A DNA stretch of 11,740 bases, from the NCBI GenBank assembly GCA_021817755.1, contig JAKAGC010000057.1, forward strand, positions 1 to 11,740. The letters are read 5' to 3'. Below the pieces are notes generated by a model. That model had not been told where the DNA came from, searched no databases, and worked only from the letters and a program-made list of their open reading frames with translations. This stretch comes from Acidobacteriota bacterium. GTDB lineage: Bacteria; Acidobacteriota; Aminicenantia; UBA2199. The stretch's first letter is position 1. Each line of letters starts with the position of its first letter. The position numbers were made by a program, and so were the translations under genes. Below, in pieces: positions 1 through 5,750 of this stretch.

Positions 1-1
1 A

Positions 2-1939
2 GGTGAAGAAATGTTCGATCTATTTAGAACAGTACACAGTGAATATGTAGTAGCCCTTAATCGGATAGTAGAATTGGACCTGGCAGGTAAGAACCAGGAA
101 GCGTTAGGTCTCTTGGATGGAGAAGCGTTAAAAGCAAGAGAGGCGACAACAAAGCATGCACTGGAAATTAGAAAGTTGAATATAGAAGCGGCAAAGCTTA
201 CATCTGAAACCAATACGAAAATGGCCGATAGTTCAGTGTTAAGATTTATTATCATCGGTATTATCGGATTCTTTTTAGCCATTGGAATTTCTCTTCTTAT
301 GCGTAATAATATTAATAAAATTATTGAAGGGCTTAAGAGTGAAACCAAAAATTTAATAGATGCTGCCATTGATGGAAAATTAAATACGCGTGCTGATCCT
401 CAGCGTATAAATTTTGAATTCAGGGATATCCCCCTCGGTGTCAATAAAGTACTCGATGCTGTAATCGGCCCCTTGAATGTTGCTGCCGATTATGTCGATA
501 AAATATCCAGGGGAAATATTCCCACTAAAATTACCGATTCTTATAATGGTGATTTCAATACCATTAAGAATAATTTAAATCAATGCATCGATGCTGTCGA
601 TGCTCTGATAAATGATGCCAATATGTTATCCAATGCCGCCGTTGAAGGGAAACTCTCCACCCGGGCCGATGCTGCAAAACACCAGGGTGATTTCCGTAGA
701 ATCGTTGAAGGTGTCAATAAAACACTCGATGCCGTTATCGGTCCTTTAAATGTGGCTGCCGATTATGTCGATAAAATTTCCAAAGGCGAGATGCCTCCTC
801 CAATCACTGATTCTTATAATGGTGATTTTAATATTATTAAAAATAATCTGAATTTGCTTATCGTTTCACTTAATAAAATTACCGAAGTAGCCAGGCAGAT
901 GGCCGATGGAAACCTGCGGATCGAAGTCAAAGAACGCTCCGATAAAGATGAATTAATGAAATCCATTGCAACCATGCTTAGCAAAATGACCGGAGTCGTC
1001 AATGAAGTAATGGCTGCTGCCGATAATGTCGCTACCGGAAGTGAACAATTAAGCGCTTCTTCAAACAACATGTCGCAAGGTGCAACTGAGCAGGCTGCTT
1101 CTGCCGAAGAGGTTTCTGCTTCTATCGAGCAAATGGCATCCAGTATCCAGCAAAATGCTGAGAATTCCTTACAAACTGAAAAAATTGCGATTAAAACTGC
1201 TGAAAATGCACGTATGGGAGGTAAAGCCGTAGCCGAAACAGTAGAAGCTATGAAAGATATTGCAAATAAAATTACCATCATCCAGGAAATCGCCAGGCAA
1301 ACCAACCTTCTCGCTCTTAATGCTGCTATCGAAGCAGCCCGGGCTGGTGATCACGGTAAAGGCTTCGCTGTTGTCGCTTCCGAAGTCCGAAAACTCGCCG
1401 AACGAAGCCAGCAGGCAGCAGGTCAGATTACCACTGTTGCTACTTCATCTGTTCAGGTTGCCGAAAGAGCCGGACAAATGTTGAATAACATTCTCCCCGA
1501 TATTCAAAAAACCGCTGAACTGGTTCAGGAGATTTCTGCTTCTTCCAATGAACAGAGTAGGGGAGTTGAGCAGATCAGCCGTGCTATTCAGCAGTTAGAT
1601 CAGGTTATTCAACAGAATTCCGCCTCTGTGGAACAATCCGCCGCCACTGCCGAAGAACTCTCCTCGCAGGCCGAACAACTGAAATACTCTATCGAGTTCT
1701 TCAAAGTCGGAAATGTATCTTCTGATTCCATTTCTAATTATGATCGTTCTTCCATTTCTTTATCCACTACGCCCCGAAGGTTAGCACATAAACTTGAAAA
1801 ACCTATTCGATCATTGAAACCAGGGCACAGTGCTCTTAAAGACAAAATTACCTCGAAGCATCAAGAGCATCATAATGGGATTTCACTTAAACTCGATGAT
1901 AGAGGGGATAAGGATGATGAGGAATTTGAAAAGTATTAA
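2..1939 (+). CDS. Methyl-accepting chemotaxis protein, 5' end outside the window
   Basis: Chemoreceptor that senses a ligand and controls the CheA kinase through CheW. The frame is open to the window edge, and the ATG at 11 lies mid-domain with no ribosome site, so the N-terminus with the first membrane helix is missing. Counting from that ATG: residues 1-75 look like the last helices of a four-helix-bundle sensor; 77-97 are a hydrophobic membrane helix; 100-310 are HAMP-like and contain a tandem repeat (115-190 and 205-280, both with [18 protein letters not shown] and [10 protein letters not shown]). The coiled-coil signalling domain follows, with the conserved hairpin tip around 427-462 ([19 protein letters not shown], then [14 protein letters not shown]). 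A Ser-rich, charged linker (about 567-637) ends in EFEKY, which fits the x-[HFYW]-x2-[HFYW] CheR/CheB-docking pentapeptide. cheW follows after 54 bases. Family assignment is certain; the ligand is unknown. Confidence 0.96.
   Translation, partial: GEEMFDLFRTVHSEYVVALNRIVELDLAGKNQEALGLLDGEALKAREATTKHALEIRKLNIEAAKLTSETNTKMADSSVLRFIIIGIIGFFLAIGISLLMRNNINKIIEGLKSETKNLIDAAIDGKLNTRADPQRINFEFRDIPLGVNKVLDAVIGPLNVAADYVDKISRGNIPTKITDSYNGDFNTIKNNLNQCIDAVDALINDANMLSNAAVEGKLSTRADAAKHQGDFRRIVEGVNKTLDAVIGPLNVAADYVDKISKGEMPPPITDSYNGDFNIIKNNLNLLIVSLNKITEVARQMADGNLRIEVKERSDKDELMKSIATMLSKMTGVVNEVMAAADNVATGSEQLSASSNNMSQGATEQAASAEEVSASIEQMASSIQQNAENSLQTEKIAIKTAENARMGGKAVAETVEAMKDIANKITIIQEIARQTNLLALNAAIEAARAGDHGKGFAVVASEVRKLAERSQQAAGQITTVATSSVQVAERAGQMLNNILPDIQKTAELVQEISASSNEQSRGVEQISRAIQQLDQVIQQNSASVEQSAATAEELSSQAEQLKYSIEFFKVGNVSSDSISNYDRSSISLSTTPRRLAHKLEKPIRSLKPGHSALKDKITSKHQEHHNGISLKLDDRGDKDDEEFEKY
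353..850 (+). repeat. Tandem HAMP-like repeat inside the chemoreceptor gene
   Basis: Two copies of a unit of about 76 residues (bases 353-580 and 623-850), 90 residues apart. Both contain the GKL[NS][26 protein letters not shown] and [10 protein letters not shown] blocks. Proteins are nearly identical in the second half, while the DNA differs at many third positions, so the duplication is old and maintained by selection. Poly-HAMP or HAMP-like linkers of this type are known in chemoreceptors from several phyla. Confidence 0.8.
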
Positions 1940-1993
1940 TACTTCCGTCACATTCTCTTTCGATGACTCGGATATGTTCCCAGGAGATTAAAT

Positions 1994-2491
1994 ATGGTTG
2001 ATGAACAAAACGTACAAACAATAAATAATCAGTACCTTGCGTTTAAACTTGCTGATGAAATTTATGCCATTGAAATCGGACAGGTGCGTGAAGTACTCGA
2101 ATTCATTTCAATATCTAAAGTCCCCAATATGCCCGAATTTATGCGCGGCGTAATTAATCTTAGAGGTGCCGTTGTCCCAGTTGTGGATTTACGCCTGAAA
2201 TTCGGAATGACTCAAACTGAAAAAACTATCGATACATGCATCATTATAGTCGATATTATGATCGACAGTGAGAATACCATGCTTGGTGTTCTTGCAGATT
2301 CCGTTCTTGAAGTCATTGAATTGGAATCCACTCAGATTGAACCGCCACCCAAAATTGGCCTTCGATTAAAAACTGATTTCATCAAAGGTATGGGAAAACA
2401 GAATGAACAGTTTCTCATCTTGCTGGATATCGACCATGTATTCAGTACCGATGAATTATTAATTGTCCGTGACGGTTCCGGCAGTAATTAA
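1994..2491 (+). CDS. cheW: Chemotaxis coupling protein CheW
   Basis: A 165-residue soluble adaptor that links chemoreceptors to the histidine kinase CheA in the signalling array. The protein is a single CheW domain: an early strand YLAFKLADEIYAIEIGQVREV, then the family signature around MRGVINLRGAVVPVVDLR and a late LLDIDHVF strand. Length is normal for CheW. The start is supported by AGGAG at 1982-1986, 7 bases before ATG. It lies 54 bases after the chemoreceptor and is followed by a strong intrinsic terminator, so the two form the end of a chemotaxis transcription unit. No CheA, CheY or CheR is seen in the window. Confidence 0.96.
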   Translation: MVDEQNVQTINNQYLAFKLADEIYAIEIGQVREVLEFISISKVPNMPEFMRGVINLRGAVVPVVDLRLKFGMTQTEKTIDTCIIIVDIMIDSENTMLGVLADSVLEVIELESTQIEPPPKIGLRLKTDFIKGMGKQNEQFLILLDIDHVFSTDELLIVRDGSGSN

Positions 2492-2520
2492 ACATCAAAA
2501 ACATACTCTTCTTTTGGATG

Positions 2521-2548
2521 GGGCAGGCCCTTGCCTGCCCTTTTTTTT
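2521..2548 (+). terminator. Rho-independent terminator after cheW
   Basis: Perfect 8-bp stem GGGCAGGC / GCCTGCCC (2521-2528 with 2533-2540), 4-base loop CCTT, followed directly by eight T (2541-2548). It separates the chemotaxis unit from the next promoter. Confidence 0.95.
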
Positions 2549-2551
2549 CTC

Positions 2552-2580
2552 TTGACCTGTAGAGCCAAATATTGTATATA
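2552..2580 (+). promoter_or_regulatory. Sigma70-like promoter for the thioesterase, possibly leaderless
   Basis: TTGACC (2552-2557) and TATATA (2575-2580) are separated by exactly 17 bases. The predicted start point, 6-7 bases after the -10 box, falls on or next to the ATG at 2587. No Shine-Dalgarno sequence exists between the boxes and the ATG, so the mRNA may be leaderless. Other AT-rich -10 registers are possible in the same stretch. Confidence 0.6.
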
Positions 2581-2586
2581 TTATAG

Positions 2587-2988
2587 ATGAAAGAATTTAG
2601 CGATGACCAATACTGTTTTGTTTGTGGAAGAGAGAATCCTTTTGGCCTTCATTTAAAATTTGAACACAACCCGGATACCCAAACTGTTTCCGTCATTAAA
2701 TCGTTTCCAAGAGAATTTCAGGGATGGCACGGTGTTCTTCATGGTGGTATTATTTCAACTGTTCTCGATGAAACTATGTTTTATGCAGTTGCACACCGTG
2801 GGATTAAATGTGTCACTGCTGAACTTACCGTTCGTTTTAAACATGCGGCTAAGATTGATACTATTTACACCATTTCTGCTGATGTAACAGATATACGCGA
2901 CCGGTTGATTTTTACTAAGGGTAAAATCACTGATCCCGATAATAAAGTTGTAGCAACCGCTATCGGGAAATTCATCAAGGTGGAGTAG
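2587..2988 (+). CDS. Hotdog-fold acyl-CoA thioesterase, PaaI-like
   Basis: A 133-residue protein of the 4HBT/PaaI type, expected to hydrolyse acyl-CoA thioesters in the cytoplasm; the substrate cannot be read from sequence. It begins with a CFVCG-x-NPFGL motif (residues 10-21), common at the start of this subgroup. It carries the catalytic-helix signature WHGVLHGGIISTVLDE (47-62), with the HGG turn at 52-54 and acidic residues D61/E62 in the expected catalytic position. Strands AELTVRFKHAA and GKITDPDNKVVATAIGKF complete the fold. The length is normal. The start has no ribosome site but sits at the predicted transcription start of a good promoter. The next gene begins 6 bases after its stop, so they are probably co-transcribed. 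Confidence 0.88.
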   Translation: MKEFSDDQYCFVCGRENPFGLHLKFEHNPDTQTVSVIKSFPREFQGWHGVLHGGIISTVLDETMFYAVAHRGIKCVTAELTVRFKHAAKIDTIYTISADVTDIRDRLIFTKGKITDPDNKVVATAIGKFIKVE

Positions 2989-2994
2989 CTCCTT

Positions 2995-3468
2995 TTGCCT
3001 ACACACTCCGTTACATTTGAAATTCATTCTCTAATTGATTTCCATCTTGAAATTACCCACTATCCTGAACTTACTTCCACTCATAAATGGATTCAAAAAG
3101 GGATTGAAGTCTTGAAAAATCATACTCCAAAAATTCTTCAATATCTTTCCAAACAAAAAATCCTATCCCATTTGAGTGAATGCAATATCACCATCGAAAC
3201 AATAAAAGCATACGAACCCCATCATATAACGTATGCCTTTCAACAATGGATTAAGAAAGAAAAAAAGAAGCGGCTTGTTTATATTATTTGTGAAGGGTCA
3301 ATAATTCCGTTGACACCCATACTCGCTTTATTACCCGGACCCAATATCTTTTTTTATATCCCTGCATTGTTTTTATATTATCATGTAATTTCATTCCTGG
3401 GGCTGCGAAAGGTAGATATTCACAAGCTCGATATACAGATTCGGCATGTCGATCATTTTGATGCTTAG
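2995..3468 (+). CDS. Small two-helix membrane protein, distant similarity to mitochondrial K+/H+ exchange-related proteins
   Basis: A 157-residue protein that I do not firmly recognise. The start is TTG at 2995, preceded by AAGGTGGAG (2977-2985) at 9-base spacing, and lying 6 bases after the thioesterase stop. Residues 1-90 are polar and probably helical, with a basic run KKEKKKR (87-93). Two hydrophobic segments follow (about 94-112 and 118-135), separated by LPGPN (113-117), then a short polar tail. The arrangement of hydrophobic helix, PGPN turn, aromatic-rich helix and final Gly-Leu resembles from memory the Mit_KHE1 family (yeast MRS7-like). That link is weak inference and unchecked. The location in the inner membrane is likely. 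The function is unknown. Confidence 0.7.
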   Translation: MPTHSVTFEIHSLIDFHLEITHYPELTSTHKWIQKGIEVLKNHTPKILQYLSKQKILSHLSECNITIETIKAYEPHHITYAFQQWIKKEKKKRLVYIICEGSIIPLTPILALLPGPNIFFYIPALFLYYHVISFLGLRKVDIHKLDIQIRHVDHFDA

Positions 3469-3505
3469 TTCCCAGTTTTTTTTTAAAATTAAACCCGTAT
3501 TTTTT

Positions 3506-3531
3506 CCCTGTGAATCAGTTGATTCTCAGGG
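3506..3531 (+). promoter_or_regulatory. Inverted repeat just upstream of the threonine aldolase ribosome site
   Basis: CCCTG-t-GAATCA, 2-base spacer GT, TGATTC-t-CAGGG: 11 paired bases with one T/T mismatch. It ends 2 bases before the AGGAGG (3534-3539). In RNA it would form a hairpin almost touching the ribosome site; in DNA it could be a dyad operator. It is not followed by a T tract on the + strand, so it is not an intrinsic terminator. Confidence 0.55.
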
Positions 3532-3543
3532 AGAGGAGGTAAC

Positions 3544-4581
3544 ATGTCTTATAATGGTTTTTCAGATTTTAGAAGCGATACCGTCACCCGCCCTACGCCT
3601 GAAATGCGGAAAGCAATGTATGAAGCCGAAGTCGGGGACGATGTCTTTGCCGATGATCCCACTATCAATAAACTCGAAGAAATAGCAGCCGAGAAAGTAG
3701 GAAAGGAAGCCGCTCTTTTTGTTCCGTCCGGTACAATGGGAAATACCATTGCAATGGTTCTTTGTTCCGGTGAAGGAAAAGAAGTCATAATGGAAGATAA
3801 ATGCCATATTTTGAATTTCGAAGCCGGGAATATTTCCCGCATAGCCAAGGCATTACCCCGGGCTCTTCCTTCAGAGCGCGGTGAGATTCCAATTCCTCTT
3901 ATCCGGGAAAATATTCATATGGCACTCCGTGATCATATGCCCCAAACCAGGGCCATCACACTTGAGAATACCCACAATACATGGGGCGGTGCAGTATTGA
4001 AACCTTCCTATTTAAAGCAAGTATGGGACCTTTCCAGGGAATATAATCTTCATATGCATCTTGACGGAGCCAGGGTTTTTAATGCTGCAACCGCTCTAGG
4101 TAAAGATGTAAAAGAGATTACCCGGTATTTCGATTCATTGATGTTTTGTTTATCCAAAGCATTATGTGCCCCTATCGGTTCTATTCTTGCCGGTTCAAAA
4201 GAATTTATAAAAGAAGCGCGAATCGTACGCAAATATCTTGGAGGTGGAATGCGACAGGCCGGTATTGTTGCTGCTGCTGGAATTATTGCTATCCAAAAGA
4301 TGACCCTACGTCTTCACGAAGATCATCGCCGGGTTAAAGCACTCGCTGAAAAGATTGCAGACATAGAGGCAATTGCAATCGATCATGAGCATATTGAAAC
4401 CAATTTTCTTATGGTCCAATTAAAAACCATGGATTCTTCTACGTTTTTACAAAAGCTTGAAGAGAAAAAAGTACTTGCCCTTCCATTTAATAAATCTTTG
4501 GTTCGGATCGTTACTCATAATGATATCGATGATGAAGATGTCGAACGTGCTGCCCTCGCAATACGAAGTGTTTGCTCGTAA
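3544..4581 (+). CDS. ltaE: Low-specificity L-threonine aldolase
   Basis: PLP enzyme that cleaves L-threonine/L-allo-threonine to glycine and acetaldehyde, in cytoplasmic amino acid metabolism. The 345 residues match the usual length. Diagnostic segments: FRSDTVTRPTPEMRKAM near the N-terminus; VGDDVFADDPTINKLEE; SGTMGNTIAM (substrate/PLP loop); DKCHILNFEAGN with the His expected to stack on the PLP ring; HMHLDGARVFNAA with the Asp contacting the PLP nitrogen; and CLSKALCAPIGSILAG, whose K205 is the Schiff-base lysine. AGGAGG at 3534-3539 lies 4 bases before ATG, beside a strong inverted repeat. It is 75 bases downstream of the membrane protein gene and may share its transcript. Nothing ties it directly to the lanthipeptide genes, though it sits next to them. 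Confidence 0.96.
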   Translation: MSYNGFSDFRSDTVTRPTPEMRKAMYEAEVGDDVFADDPTINKLEEIAAEKVGKEAALFVPSGTMGNTIAMVLCSGEGKEVIMEDKCHILNFEAGNISRIAKALPRALPSERGEIPIPLIRENIHMALRDHMPQTRAITLENTHNTWGGAVLKPSYLKQVWDLSREYNLHMHLDGARVFNAATALGKDVKEITRYFDSLMFCLSKALCAPIGSILAGSKEFIKEARIVRKYLGGGMRQAGIVAAAGIIAIQKMTLRLHEDHRRVKALAEKIADIEAIAIDHEHIETNFLMVQLKTMDSSTFLQKLEEKKVLALPFNKSLVRIVTHNDIDDEDVERAALAIRSVCS

Positions 4582-4661
4582 TTAACAAAATCATTTTTCT
4601 TTTTTTTTATTGTTTTTTCTCTTTTTACTATCATAGTGATCCTTTTTCATGCTTAAAAACG
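4582..4661 (+). other. AT-rich border after threonine aldolase
   Basis: A T-rich run (about 4592-4626) follows the aldolase stop but has no GC stem before it, so I do not call an intrinsic terminator. A small perfect inverted repeat ACTAT-c-ATAGT lies at 4627-4637. This stretch marks the left border between housekeeping genes and the lanthipeptide genes. Confidence 0.4.
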
Positions 4662-4711
4662 TTGGGATTTTTATATCTAAAAATTGGGATGGTTTATAAA
4701 TAAATTGGAAT
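4662..4711 (+). promoter_or_regulatory. Three helically phased direct repeats upstream of precursor 1
   Basis: TTGGGAT (4662-4668), TTGGGAT (4684-4690) and TTGGAAT (4705-4711), spaced 22 and 21 bases, i.e. two DNA turns each. Each is preceded by an A-rich run. Direct repeats at this spacing are typical of sites bound by LytTR-type or other tandem-binding regulators. The regulator itself is not in the window. Confidence 0.4.
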
Positions 4712-4755
4712 CCGTAAGAAAAAACGCATAAATTTAAAAAATAATAAGTAGGAAG

Positions 4756-4786
4756 TTGATTTTTTAGTAAAAATATTTAATATAGT
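4756..4786 (+). promoter_or_regulatory. Candidate promoter of precursor 1
   Basis: TTGATT (4756-4761) followed by TAATAT (4778-4783, spacing 16) or TATAGT (4781-4786, spacing 19) in the AT-rich gap. It would leave a 5' untranslated region of about 60 bases, which holds two tiny inverted repeats (GGTA/TACC at 4789-4800; ATCA/TGAT at 4804-4814). Both spacings are imperfect, so this is tentative. Confidence 0.35.
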
Positions 4787-4849
4787 ATGGTAACAATACC
4801 GGATCAAATCTGATTAAGTACCTTTAAAACTTAAAATAGGAGGATTTCT

Positions 4850-5110
4850 ATGAAATCAAAAAAAATCACAAAAAAACTCAGCTTAAATAAGCTGACCATT
4901 TCACACCTTGGCCATGTTCAGGCCGGAGCAGCGGATCAAGATGTAACCGAAACTCAGCCTGTTACCGGTTGTACTTGCATCGTAACCTGTGCTACGCATT
5001 GTGGAACCTGCTATGCAACTTGCTACAATACCTGCGCTGTTACTTGCAATACCTGCTGGAACAGAACCTGCCCCGGTTGGACCGATTGTGCCGGCGGTTT
5101 GGCTTGCTAA
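4850..5110 (+). CDS. lanA: Class I lanthipeptide precursor with Thr-Cys-rich core (precursor 1)
   Basis: An 86-residue RiPP precursor. The leader has a basic start (MKSKKITKK), then LSLNKLTISHL (10-20), which is the recognition-type motif of Bacteroidota-style class I lanthipeptides, and ends in a double-glycine-like VQAG (23-26). Cleavage after AG would release a core of about 60 residues. The core starts acidic (ADQDVTET), then QPVT (36-39), then a region with 12 Cys (41, 43, 47, 51, 54, 58, 62, 66, 69, 74, 80, 86), 13 Thr and no Ser. Eight Cys directly follow Thr. LanB would dehydrate Thr to dehydrobutyrine and LanC enzymes would add Cys thiols to give methyllanthionines. AGGAGG at 4838-4843, 6 bases before ATG, fixes the start. 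Precursor 2 lies 338 bases downstream on the same strand; lanB and the cyclase genes lie further along. Disulfides or metal binding by the Cys are alternatives. Confidence 0.87.
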   Translation: MKSKKITKKLSLNKLTISHLGHVQAGAADQDVTETQPVTGCTCIVTCATHCGTCYATCYNTCAVTCNTCWNRTCPGWTDCAGGLAC

Positions 5111-5305
5111 TCAAGTTGATTTTTTTTCACTTCGGATGATTCCGGTTTGATTCGGTATGGGAATAGAATAAATACCGTATTTCCAACCCGTTGAACAAAT
5201 TTTTATACGGATATTTTTTATCCTATACCCTAAAATTCTTTTGTGAGGATTTAGAAAAAGAGTCATTCGAAAATGCGTCCTATCTAAAGGACAAAATTTA
5301 TTTAC

Positions 5306-5340
5306 AGGGGCGGGAAATTTTTCCCGCCCCTTCCTTACCA
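5306..5340 (+). terminator. GC-rich hairpin after precursor 1, copy 1 of a duplicated element
   Basis: A 12-bp perfect stem AGGGGCGGGAAA / TTTCCCGCCCCT (5306-5317 with 5320-5331) with a TT loop. The T tract after it is poor (TTCCTTACC). It lies about 195 bases beyond the precursor stop. The same sequence, with small changes, recurs after precursor 2. It may act as an attenuating or processing hairpin rather than a full terminator; precursor 2 probably needs its own promoter if it terminates fully. Confidence 0.7.
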
Positions 5341-5345
5341 ATTAT

Positions 5346-5404
5346 ATCTTATAAGATGGATGGATATTCAATTCAAAGTATTTTAATCAGATCTTAAAGA
5401 TGGA
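5346..5404 (+). promoter_or_regulatory. Repeated palindrome-like motif upstream of precursor 2
   Basis: ATCTTATAAGATGGA (5346-5360) contains the perfect 12-base palindrome ATCTTATAAGAT. ATCTTAAAGATGGA (5391-5404) is a one-base-shorter near copy starting 45 bases later. Both lie between the hairpin and the ribosome site of precursor 2, where its promoter or operator should be. A clear -35/-10 pair was not found. Confidence 0.35.
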
Positions 5405-5448
5405 ATCCCAAATTCAACCAATAAATTATCATAAAAAGGAGGATTTTT

Positions 5449-5640
5449 ATGAAAGCTCAAAAAAAAGACAAAAAACTCAACTTGAATAAGTTGACAGTAT
5501 CGGATCTTAACAAAATTTTTGCTGGAACGGATGATGGTGACGACACGAACGATCAGACATTGTCTCAGCCCGTTACGGTTTGTACAAATACCGGCTGTGT
5601 TTATACTACTCGTTGTCCAACTACCACTATTAAAGATTAA
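5449..5640 (+). CDS. lanA: Class I lanthipeptide precursor with short three-Cys core (precursor 2)
   Basis: A 63-residue RiPP precursor closely related to precursor 1 in its leader: basic start, LNLNKLTVSDL (10-20), then NKIFAG (21-26) and a double-glycine-like cleavage site. The following segment is strongly acidic (TDDGDDTNDQ), then QPVTVCTNTGC (40-50), which shares QPVTxCT with precursor 1. The core has only three Cys (45, 50, 56) and many Thr (43, 46, 48, 53, 54, 58-60), so at most three thioether rings can form and several dehydrobutyrines could remain. The start is set by AGGAGG (5437-5442) 6 bases before ATG; this site and the first bases are nearly the same as in precursor 1, which indicates gene duplication followed by core divergence. 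It is convergent with the 683-residue cyclase gene. Confidence 0.84.
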   Translation: MKAQKKDKKLNLNKLTVSDLNKIFAGTDDGDDTNDQTLSQPVTVCTNTGCVYTTRCPTTTIKD

Positions 5641-5683
5641 AAAAATATTATCTAATCTGTTTCATTAAAAATTTGGAAATTTC

Positions 5684-5720
5684 AGGGGCGGGAGATTTTT
5701 CCCGCCCCTTTCATTTTTCT
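5684..5720 (+). terminator. Rho-independent terminator after precursor 2, copy 2 of the duplicated hairpin
   Basis: A 10-bp perfect stem AGGGGCGGGA / TCCCGCCCCT (5684-5693 with 5700-5709) with a 6-base loop, followed by TTCATTTTTCT. It is 43 bases after the stop of precursor 2 and sits between convergent genes, so it probably ends the precursor transcript; it might also affect read-through from the opposite strand. Confidence 0.85.
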
Positions 5721-5750
5721 CTGATTGAGAAATATCATATCTTCTGAATA

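Larger units (their letters stand above)
5111..5448. other. Intergenic region between the two precursors
   Basis: I see no credible gene in these 338 bases; the longest + frame (5191-5397) starts at TTG without a ribosome site and runs through the hairpin. The region holds a loose inverted repeat CGGTAT/ATACCG (5153-5158 with 5172-5177), a short stem GGATA/TATCC (5209-5223), the strong GC hairpin at 5306-5331, and two related palindromic motifs before precursor 2 (5346-5360 and 5391-5404). Confidence 0.6.

Noticed and set aside
814..1305. Minus-strand ORF of 163 codons inside the chemoreceptor gene
   Set aside because: Antisense shadow of a clearly coding MCP domain; no ribosome site and no recognisable family.
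3473..3484. Terminator after the small membrane protein
   Set aside because: T run without a preceding hairpin.
4591..4626. Intrinsic terminator after threonine aldolase
   Set aside because: Long T run but no GC-rich stem immediately before it.
4961..5107. Core as a SCIFF/ranthipeptide or azole peptide substrate
   Set aside because: No radical SAM or YcaO gene is present; LanB and LanC-type enzymes are adjacent and the leader is lanthipeptide-like.
4961..5107. Precursor 1 as a metallothionein or TCT-repeat antifreeze-like protein
   Set aside because: The leader with AG cleavage site and its shared form with precursor 2 argue for a RiPP; Cys spacing differs from the 12-residue antifreeze repeat.
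5111..5341. 76-codon minus-strand ORF across the first hairpin
   Set aside because: Covers the hairpin, has no upstream ribosome site and no protein-family features.
5191..5397. 68-codon + strand ORF between the precursors
   Set aside because: TTG start without ribosome site, reads through the perfect GC hairpin, no recognisable motif.
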